Assembly (NCBI GenBank): GCA_946647055.1
Contig: CAMPCT010000167.1
Location: forward strand, 1 to 5,025
Origin: an uncultured Atopobium sp.
Lineage (GTDB): Bacteria > Actinomycetota > Coriobacteriia > Coriobacteriales > Atopobiaceae
Direction: 5' to 3'
Length of the DNA: 5,025 nt
The translations under genes were made by a program, and so were the position numbers. Under the pieces are notes generated by a model. The model saw nothing but the letters and a program-made list of their open reading frames with translations, did not search any database and was not told the DNA's origin. Positions 1 through 5,025 of this stretch are shown here, piece after piece. Positions within the stretch are counted from its first letter, which is position 1, and each line of letters opens with the position of its first letter.

Positions 1-21
1 AAGGCCCAAAACAGCCAGCAA

Positions 22-66
22 GCCCCGGTACGGCTCGCAAATCCGGAGCCGTACCGGGGCATTTTT
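22..66. terminator. Rho-independent terminator hairpin downstream of nanE, probably bidirectional
   Basis: A perfect 15-bp inverted repeat (22-36 paired with 46-60) with a 9-base loop starts 20 bases beyond the nanE stop codon. On the plus strand the stem is followed by ATTTTT (61-66), the classical U-tract form. This would end a plus-strand transcript entering from the left. Read on the minus strand the stem is preceded by A residues and followed only by a loosely T-rich stretch (TTGCTGGCTGTTTT), so termination of the nan transcript is plausible but less textbook. Its position suggests it separates this operon from a convergent neighbour outside the window. The 80 bases left of nanE hold nothing else I can recognise. 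Confidence 0.8.
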
Positions 67-80
67 CGAGTCATTCCCAG

Positions 81-767
81 TTATGAGATGGCATCGACGA
101 ACCAGCTCGTGATCGAGGTGGGATGCGTGATGCCCGTGCCCACGACGACGCACCACGCGCCGGCGTCCATGGCGACCTTGGCATCGGCAGGCGTGTGCAC
201 GTGGCCCTCGCACACCACCGGGAAGCCGGGGAACTCCTCCGCCGCCTGCGCAAGCAGCGCGATGTCAGGGCCGTCATCCATCGTGGTGTCGATGGCGGCC
301 TTCCCATGGCTGAGCGTGGTCGACACGATGTCACAGCCGCAGGCCACGCCACGCCTGATGTCCTCGATGTCGGCGCAGTCGGCCATGATGAGCACATCGG
401 AGACCTCGCGGATGGCTGCGACCGTCTCCTCGAAGGTACGGCCATCGGGACGCGGGCGAGCGGTCGCGTCAAGAGCGACCACGTCGGCGCCCGCGTTCAC
501 GCATGCAAGCGCATGACGCAGGGTCGGCGTGATGTAGACGCCCTCGTGTCCCTCCTTCCACAGGCCGATGACCGGGACCTCCACGCGGCCCTTGATGGCG
601 GCGATGTCCGAGAGCCCCTGGCAGCGGATGGCGGCGGCGCCCCCCAGCTCACAGGCACGGGCCATCTGCGCCATGGTCTCGGGATGGCGGAGCGGCTCGC
701 CGGGATAGGCCTGCACCGAAACGACCAGCTTCCCCTTGAGCGCCTGCACGAGCGGATGGATGGTCAT
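81..767 (-). CDS. nanE: N-acetylmannosamine-6-phosphate 2-epimerase (NanE)
   Basis: Cytoplasmic TIM-barrel enzyme converting ManNAc-6-P to GlcNAc-6-P, the last nan-specific step before NagA/NagB. The 228-residue product is the usual family length. Landmarks in order are: the N-terminal VVSVQA strand (15-20) followed by YPGEPLR; AIRCQG (46-51), with Arg48 at the conserved substrate-binding Arg; GLWKEG (68-73), with Lys71 at the catalytic Lys position; MADCADIED (128-136), with Asp130; STTL (149-152); CEGHVHTP (186-193), with Glu187 matching the catalytic Glu of the usual AEGR..TP motif; and VVVGTGITHP (207-216), the phosphate-binding end of the barrel. The family more often has TRP where this protein has THP. 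The reading frame stays open far upstream, but the ATG at 767 is preceded by AAGGGAG at a 6-base spacing and begins the homologous region. It is the last gene of the run, 43 bases after nanK. Family recognition is firm; the residue roles are recalled from characterised NanE enzymes. Confidence 0.92.
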   Translation of the reverse strand: MTIHPLVQALKGKLVVSVQAYPGEPLRHPETMAQMARACELGGAAAIRCQGLSDIAAIKGRVEVPVIGLWKEGHEGVYITPTLRHALACVNAGADVVALDATARPRPDGRTFEETVAAIREVSDVLIMADCADIEDIRRGVACGCDIVSTTLSHGKAAIDTTMDDGPDIALLAQAAEEFPGFPVVCEGHVHTPADAKVAMDAGAWCVVVGTGITHPTSITSWFVDAIS

Positions 768-773
768 GGTTGT

Positions 774-780
774 CTCCCTT
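774..780 (-). promoter_or_regulatory. Ribosome binding site deciding the nanE start
   Basis: AAGGGAG on the minus strand lies 6 bases before the ATG at 767. It argues against the upstream in-frame start near 953, which would give a 290-residue protein whose first 62 residues are antisense to the end of nanK and resemble no epimerase. Confidence 0.8.
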
Positions 781-791
781 CTCGCGGGAAG

Positions 792-826
792 TGCTGGACA
801 AAGGTACCTGTCACCTTTGTCCAGCA
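792..826 (-). repeat. Palindromic intergenic repeat, copy 1 (nanK/nanE junction)
   Basis: A 14-bp perfect inverted repeat (792-805 with 813-826) encloses a 7-base loop. On the minus strand the arms read TGCTGGACAAAGGT and ACCTTTGTCCAGCA, and the loop is GACAGGT. Positions 792-824 match 1785-1817 at 31 of 33 bases and in the same orientation. It overlaps the last codons and the TGA stop of nanK and ends before the nanE ribosome binding site. There is no U-tract, so it is not a standard terminator. It resembles short dispersed REP-type palindromes. A role in mRNA processing or stability within the operon is possible but is inference. Confidence 0.85.
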
Positions 827-1770
827 TAGGCGGATGAGATGAAGTGCTCGGCAGCACCGATGAGCGGCGCGTCACCGCCAAGCTCGCCGGACACGATCGC
901 GGTGCCCGCCACGGGAGGCATGACGCTGCTCGCAAAGGACTCGTCCATGGCATCGTGCCAGACGGCGCCGCAACGGGCGACCGAGCCCGAGAGGATCACG
1001 CGGTCGGGATCGAGCATGTTGCACATGCTGCCGATGACCTCGCCCAGGGCGTGGCCGCTGCGCTGCTGCGCGGCGATGGCACAGGGGTCGCCCGATGCGG
1101 CCCGGGCGTTGATGATGGCCCCGTCGAGCGGACGGTCCCCCTCCCCTGCCGGATCTCCGCCAAGGCGGAGGTACTCGCGGATGATGCCGGTGCCAGACGC
1201 GACGGACTCCATGTGGCCGACGGCCCCGCACGAGCAGGTCACGCCAGCGGCGGCGGCACAGTTGACGTGCCCGATATGCCCCGCCTCACCGTGCGCGCCC
1301 AGCATGATGTGCCCGTCCTCGACAAAGGCACCACCCACGCCCGTGCCCACGGCGACGACAAGACAGCTCGACGCCTCGCGGCCGGCGCCCCAGCGTGCCT
1401 CGCCCAGCGCATGGGCATGGACGTCGTTCAGGACCCGGCAGGGCAGCTGGCACGCCTCTGACACGGCAGCCCCAAGGTGGGTGCCGCCCCAACCGGGCAT
1501 GAGGTCGTTCGCATAGGTGATGTCACCCGTCTGGATGTCGACGGTGCCTGCCGCGGAGATGCCCACGCCCTCCGGGGTCTCCCCCGTACGCGCGATGACA
1601 TCGAGTGCCTGGTCAATGACCGTCTTGAGCACGGCCTCTCCACCACGCTGGGCGTCCGTGGGGACGCTCGCAGGCGAGACGACCTGGGGACGTTCTTCGC
1701 CCAACACGACAAGCGCGCTCGCGATCTTGGTACCACCGATGTCGATGGCGACAATGCGCCTCTCGGCCAT
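811..1770 (-). CDS. nanK: ROK-family sugar kinase, probable N-acetylmannosamine kinase (NanK)
   Basis: Predicted cytoplasmic ATP-dependent kinase making ManNAc-6-P from ManNAc, linking the aldolase product to NanE. The 319-residue length is normal for ROK kinases. The N-terminal phosphate-binding motif is AIDIGGTK (8-15). ISAAGTVD (71-78) follows, then LNDVHAHALGE (114-124), where Asp116 is the expected catalytic base, then VAVGTGVGG (139-147). The zinc motif runs from the GEAGHIGH segment (161-168) to CSCGAVGHME (179-188). His186 stands where many ROK proteins have the third Cys. The start at 1770 (MAERRIVAID) follows a purine-rich Shine-Dalgarno sequence. A second ATG five codons upstream (1785) would lie inside the palindromic repeat and leave that sequence as coding. 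The C-terminal residues AGQR and the TGA stop are encoded inside repeat copy 1. The ROK fold is certain; substrate specificity is inferred from the neighbours, and glucose or another hexosamine cannot be excluded. Confidence 0.88.
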   Translation of the reverse strand: MAERRIVAIDIGGTKIASALVVLGEERPQVVSPASVPTDAQRGGEAVLKTVIDQALDVIARTGETPEGVGISAAGTVDIQTGDITYANDLMPGWGGTHLGAAVSEACQLPCRVLNDVHAHALGEARWGAGREASSCLVVAVGTGVGGAFVEDGHIMLGAHGEAGHIGHVNCAAAAGVTCSCGAVGHMESVASGTGIIREYLRLGGDPAGEGDRPLDGAIINARAASGDPCAIAAQQRSGHALGEVIGSMCNMLDPDRVILSGSVARCGAVWHDAMDESFASSVMPPVAGTAIVSGELGGDAPLIGAAEHFISSAYAGQR

Positions 1771-1772
1771 GT

Positions 1773-1782
1773 CTCCTCCCCT
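1773..1782 (-). promoter_or_regulatory. Ribosome binding site deciding the nanK start
   Basis: AGGGGAGGAG on the minus strand lies two bases before the ATG at 1770, with several possible Shine-Dalgarno registers. It falls between the alternative ATG at 1785 and the chosen start, so the upstream ATG would translate the binding site itself. Confidence 0.7.
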
Positions 1783-1784
1783 CA

Positions 1785-1817
1785 TGCTGGACAAAGGTAC
1801 CTGTTGCCTTTGTCCAG
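1785..1817 (-). repeat. Palindromic intergenic repeat, copy 2 (aldolase/nanK junction)
   Basis: Second copy of the palindrome found at 792-826. Perfect 11-bp arms (1787-1797 and 1807-1817; minus strand CTGGACAAAGG and CCTTTGTCCAG) enclose a 9-base loop. It begins on the base directly after the TAA stop of the aldolase gene and ends just before the nanK ribosome binding site. It differs from copy 1 at two adjacent bases: CA here where copy 1 has TG (minus strand). That change removes the TGA that ends nanK in copy 1 and shortens the stem. Confidence 0.85.
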
Positions 1818-2738
1818 TTACAGCAGGCCGTTGGCCTCGAGCACGCGCCTGATGGCCTCGACGTTCTCGCCCGTCATGGCCTCGACCGGGCGCGGCATCT
1901 GGTTGGAGTCGAAGATGCCCATCAGCCACAGGGCGGTCTTGAAGGCGCCCACGCCGCCGGCATAGCCGGTGAGGCCGGTCGTGACGTCGAAGATGTGGCT
2001 GATCTCGTTGAGGCGGTCCTGCTCGGCCTTGACGGTGGCCCAGTCACCGGCCTGCGCGGCCTTCCACATGCGTACGTAGCCGGTAGGCTCCACGTTGGCA
2101 AGGCCCGGGACCGAGCCGTCGGCACCCGAGAGATACGCGCCGTCGACCACGATCTCGTGGCCGGTGAGGATGGACATGGGATGGCCCAGGCGCTCGTTCT
2201 CCTGGCAGAGGTAGCGGAACGAGACGTCGTCGCCAGAGGAGTCCTTCACGCCGGCGAGCACGCCCTCGGCGCCGAGCTTCGCGAGCAGCTTCCAGCCAAG
2301 CTTGGCATGGACGCACACGGGGATGTCGTAGGCGAACAGCGGCACGTCGAGCGCGTCGTGGAGGGCGCGGAAGTGCGCCTCGTGCTCCTTGGGGCCGCCC
2401 AGGGCATAGAACGGGGCGGTCGCCACGAGCGCATCCGCACCAAGGTCGATGGCACGCTTGCCCTGCGCGATCACGCGCTCGGTCTCGGTGTCGATGATGC
2501 CCACCAGCACGGGCACGCGGCCGTCGACGAGGCGCACCGCCTCGCGGATCACCTGGTCGCGGCGCTCGTCGGTGGAGAAGACCACCTCGCCGGACGAGCC
2601 CAGGAAGAACAGGCCGTCGACCCCGGCTTCGATCATGTAGTTGATGAGACGCTCGAACGAGGGGACGTCGAGCTGGCGGTCGGGGGTGTCAGGAACGACG
2701 ACGGGCGGGATGACACCACGGAACTTGGGCTGTGACAT
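1818..2738 (-). CDS. DHDPS/N-acetylneuraminate lyase family aldolase, probable NanA by context
   Basis: Class I (Schiff-base) pyruvate aldolase of the DapA/NanA superfamily, 306 residues, the usual length. The key residues are visible: GSSGE (47-51) at the pyruvate carboxylate-binding site, Tyr137 in YDIP (137-140), and Lys165 in GVKDSSGD (163-170), which forms the Schiff base. Tyr and Lys fall at the same numbers as in E. coli NanA. Between esterase, kinase and NanE the expected reaction is N-acetylneuraminate to ManNAc plus pyruvate. However, the segment matching the NanA GYDEI sugar-binding motif reads TGHEI (192-196), and Gly212 stands where NanA has Ser208. Specificity is therefore less certain than the fold, and a 2-keto-3-deoxy sugar acid aldolase is the main alternative. 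The ATG at 2738 is preceded by AAAGGAG (2748-2754) at a 9-base spacing. The upstream esterase ends only 20 bases away, so co-transcription is likely. Confidence 0.85.
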   Translation of the reverse strand: MSQPKFRGVIPPVVVPDTPDRQLDVPSFERLINYMIEAGVDGLFFLGSSGEVVFSTDERRDQVIREAVRLVDGRVPVLVGIIDTETERVIAQGKRAIDLGADALVATAPFYALGGPKEHEAHFRALHDALDVPLFAYDIPVCVHAKLGWKLLAKLGAEGVLAGVKDSSGDDVSFRYLCQENERLGHPMSILTGHEIVVDGAYLSGADGSVPGLANVEPTGYVRMWKAAQAGDWATVKAEQDRLNEISHIFDVTTGLTGYAGGVGAFKTALWLMGIFDSNQMPRPVEAMTGENVEAIRRVLEANGLL

Positions 2739-2758
2739 GTGTGCACGCTCCTTTGGCG

Positions 2759-4303
2759 CTAGTCATGGATGAACGTGAGGAGCTCGTCCTCGAACGCGTT
2801 GATGCGCTCGTGGGCGTGCCTCGGGTAGTTCTTGCGCACGAGCTTGGCGATGCCCGCCGCAAGGGAGTCCTGCTGGTCTGGCAGGGAGACCTCGTCGAGC
2901 CTCCCCGTCCCGAGAAGGACCGGGCAGGCGATGTCCCGCACGCCCTCGACGAGGCAGGCGAAGGCATGGGGGTTCAGGGCGGCCGCCTTCCAGACGGGGC
3001 GACCCGCCGCGACGGCAAGCGCGAGGGAGCCGCCAAACCCCTCGCCAAAGGCGATGACACGCCCCTGGTCCACATTGGGAAGCGAGGACGCGAGGTCGAA
3101 GGCGGCAAGGGCGTCGGCGGCCGAGGTGGCGTAGGAGCCCGGACCGGCGCCAGGCCGGCTCTCGAGCTGGACCACGTCATAGCCCAGGGCGACGAAGCGC
3201 GTGATGTGGTGCCAGCCACGGGCCGGACGCGTGCAGTCGTGGAAGAGCAGGACGACCGGACGCTGCCCCTCCACCGGCGCCGCCACGTGCATGAGGCGCA
3301 ACGGGGTGCCGTCTGATGCCTCGATCGAGAGCTCCTCGTAGCGCGCGACGCGTCCATCGAGGTAGTCGATGATGAGGTCGTCGAAGTCCTGGATCTCCTC
3401 GTGGCCGAACCCCGCGTAGAGGTGTCGCTCCTTCTCGCAGGCGAGGGCGTTGTAGGTGGCGCACTGGGTCTGCGGGGGCACCACGGTGTCCTCGAGGCCC
3501 GTCCCGTAGAGCACGGGACAGCGCACCCACTTGGCGAGGTGGTTGGTCTCGTAGTAGGCGAGCTTGCCAAACCACTCGTCCAGGCGCTCGCCGTCGGGGT
3601 CGAACCAGCGCGCGTAGTAGCGCAGGCCGTCGTATGCCTCGACGTCGAGGCCCAGCTCGAAGACCTCGCGCATGTCGGAGAGGAACGGGTAGAGGATGCA
3701 GGCGCGGGACACGAGGTCGTGGTTGAGCGCGGCGCAGGCAAGGCCCATGCCGCCTCCCTGCGAGGCGCCGTTCACGTACACGCGCGAGAGGTCGATACCC
3801 CCCAGCTCGCGCACGATGCGGCAGAGCATGCGGACGTTCTGGTAGAGCCTCACGTAGTAGAGGTCGGCGGGATCGCCGTCGATGCCGGCGATGAGGTGGC
3901 CCATGACGGTCGTGCTGTCGTATCCGCCGGCGTCGCGGCTGGGACCACCCTGGCCGGGGTTGTCGAGCGCGATGAGGGCCATGCCCATGCCGGCGAACGA
4001 CGCCTGCTCGAACCAGCTGCGCGAGGTGCCAGGGTAGCCGTGGAACTGGAGCACGAGCGGGAGCGGTGCGTCGGAGACGGGCCGCAGGTACTTGGCATGC
4101 AGCCGCTCGCCCCTCAGGCCGCGGAACCACAGGTCGAGGAACTCGCAGGTGGGATAGGCCGGAATCTCGGAGGGCGTGACCTCCCACTCGAGCGGCGCGG
4201 CTTCCGCCTCCGCCATGCGGGCCTCCCAGAACGCGTCGAAGTCGGGCGGCTCCGGCGTGAGACCGTGATAGTTTGCTAGCTTGTCGATGTCTGCTGGGGA
4301 CAC
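2759..4303 (-). CDS. Two-domain AXE1-like (acetyl xylan esterase/cephalosporin deacetylase) alpha/beta-hydrolase
   Basis: The 514-residue protein is far longer than the roughly 320 residues usual for AXE1. No signal peptide is visible, so it is probably cytoplasmic. Domain 1 (about 20-315) has the family features: PPDFDAFW (19-26); QFHGYPG (86-92) at the oxyanion region; DNPGQGG (114-120); GASQGG (179-184), with nucleophile Ser181; CPVLYGTGLED (262-272), with Asp272; and FGHEE (299-303), with His301. Domain 2 (about 322-514) repeats the plan: VVLLFHD (350-356), FGEGFGG (419-425), CPVLLGTGRLD (460-470) and HAHER (496-500). It keeps Asp470 and His498, but Gly422 aligns with Ser181, so it looks catalytically dead. 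The start is GTG, supported by AAGGAG five bases upstream. By context it may deacetylate O-acetylated sialic acids; xylan or other acetylated sugars are alternatives. Family assignment of domain 1 is strong; the substrate is inferred. Confidence 0.87.
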   Translation of the reverse strand: MSPADIDKLANYHGLTPEPPDFDAFWEARMAEAEAAPLEWEVTPSEIPAYPTCEFLDLWFRGLRGERLHAKYLRPVSDAPLPLVLQFHGYPGTSRSWFEQASFAGMGMALIALDNPGQGGPSRDAGGYDSTTVMGHLIAGIDGDPADLYYVRLYQNVRMLCRIVRELGGIDLSRVYVNGASQGGGMGLACAALNHDLVSRACILYPFLSDMREVFELGLDVEAYDGLRYYARWFDPDGERLDEWFGKLAYYETNHLAKWVRCPVLYGTGLEDTVVPPQTQCATYNALACEKERHLYAGFGHEEIQDFDDLIIDYLDGRVARYEELSIEASDGTPLRLMHVAAPVEGQRPVVLLFHDCTRPARGWHHITRFVALGYDVVQLESRPGAGPGSYATSAADALAAFDLASSLPNVDQGRVIAFGEGFGGSLALAVAAGRPVWKAAALNPHAFACLVEGVRDIACPVLLGTGRLDEVSLPDQQDSLAAGIAKLVRKNYPRHAHERINAFEDELLTFIHD

Positions 4304-4308
4304 GGTCG

Positions 4309-4314
4309 CTCCTT
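4309..4314 (-). promoter_or_regulatory. Ribosome binding site for the GTG-started esterase
   Basis: AAGGAG on the minus strand is followed by a 5-base spacer and GTG at 4303. There is no in-frame ATG before Met30 of the protein, and starting there would remove the conserved PPDFDAFW segment, so the GTG start is preferred. No convincing -10/-35 promoter pair is seen between this site and the ABC gene. A TTGACC (4352-4357, minus strand) has no -10 partner at the right distance. Confidence 0.8.
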
Positions 4315-4346
4315 CTGATGAGACGGGCTGTCGTGGTATGGGTGGA

Positions 4347-4447
4347 ACTCAGGTCAAATGCGAGTTTTGCAGCCCAGGTCGCCCCGTCGCGCCAAGGCGT
4401 GACGAGGGCGACCTGAGGCGAAGCCTGTCTGAGCAGGTGACCTGAGT
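4347..4447 (-). other. Structured inverted-repeat element between the ABC gene and the esterase operon
   Basis: About 100 bases bounded by a perfect 10-bp inverted repeat (4347-4356, ACTCAGGTCA, with 4438-4447, TGACCTGAGT). Inside is a long hairpin: a perfect 10-bp stem (4375-4384 with 4406-4415) that continues, after one bulged A, through a further imperfect stem closing near 4392-4397. A small AGGC-GAA-GCCT hairpin (4416-4426) follows. The sequence CTCAGGTC occurs twice on the minus strand (from 4417 and from 4446), and both copies can pair with the single GACCTGAG at 4348-4355, so two folds compete. No U-tract follows. It could be a leader, a processing or attenuation element, or a small palindromic mobile element. 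The rest of the 162-base gap shows only the esterase ribosome binding site. Confidence 0.6.
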
Positions 4448-4465
4448 GCCCCTACCCTAGATGTC

Positions 4466-5025
<560 letters not shown>

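Noticed and set aside
792..826. Intergenic palindromes as Rho-independent terminators
   Set aside because: No U-tract follows either stem on the minus strand, and downstream genes with good ribosome binding sites follow within about 45 bases.
123..842. Plus-strand open frame (239 codons) opposite nanE
   Set aside because: It spans the full antisense of nanE and the nanE/nanK gap, crosses the palindromic repeat and has no recognisable domain.
768..953. N-terminal extension of nanE to an upstream start near 953
   Set aside because: The extension would overlap the end of nanK in another frame, its sequence is unlike any epimerase, and a strong ribosome binding site sits just before 767.
792..1817. 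CRISPR array made from the two repeats
   Set aside because: There are only two copies separated by about 1 kb of coding sequence, with no regular spacers and no cas genes.
1995..2735. Plus-strand open frame (246 codons) opposite the aldolase
   Set aside because: It lies wholly inside the antisense of a gene with intact catalytic motifs, and its translation is rich in Gly, Val, His and Arg without recognisable motifs.
3401..4279. Long plus-strand open frame (292 codons) opposite the esterase
   Set aside because: It is fully antisense to a clear hydrolase gene, arises from GC-rich third positions, and its low-complexity Val/Gly/Ala/Glu-rich translation shows no domain.
4329..4357. Sigma-70-like promoter starting with TTGACC before the esterase
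   Set aside because: The sequence about 17 bases downstream reads ACGACA, not a -10 box, and the TTGACC is part of the inverted-repeat arm.

Overview
The window is very GC-rich, with G or C at most third codon positions, and all recognisable genes lie on the minus strand. Strong AAGGAG-type ribosome binding sites and short gaps between genes fit a high-GC actinobacterium. A gut, oral or rumen member of the Coriobacteriia (Olsenella/Atopobium-like) is my best guess. That guess rests on the overall style and gene content, not on a marker gene.

In transcription order (right to left) the window holds: the C-terminal 185 residues of a Dpp/Opp-type ABC transporter ATPase (4466 to the right edge); a 162-base gap carrying a strongly structured inverted-repeat element (4347-4447); a 514-residue two-domain AXE1-like esterase with a GTG start (2759-4303); a dihydrodipicolinate synthase/N-acetylneuraminate lyase family aldolase (1818-2738); a ROK sugar kinase, probably N-acetylmannosamine kinase (811-1770); and N-acetylmannosamine-6-phosphate 2-epimerase (81-767). 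A perfect 15-bp hairpin (22-60) lies beyond the last gene.

The four genes from esterase to epimerase have gaps of only 20, 47 and 43 bases and look like one operon for host-derived sialic acid. The ABC system would import the sugar and the esterase could remove O-acetyl groups. The aldolase would then split N-acetylneuraminate into ManNAc and pyruvate, the kinase make ManNAc-6-P, and the epimerase yield GlcNAc-6-P. The later enzymes NagA and NagB are not in the window. The epimerase is the firmest assignment. The aldolase and kinase substrates, the esterase substrate and the transporter cargo are inferred from context.

The unusual points are these. Two near-identical palindromic repeats (31 of 33 bases the same) sit in the same orientation in the two gaps flanking the kinase gene, and one of them supplies the kinase's last codons and its stop. 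The esterase is a tandem alpha/beta-hydrolase whose second copy keeps the Asp and His positions but has Gly in place of the nucleophile Ser. The aldolase keeps the catalytic Tyr and Lys but lacks several residues that read sialic acid in the E. coli enzyme. The element upstream of the esterase can fold in mutually exclusive ways.
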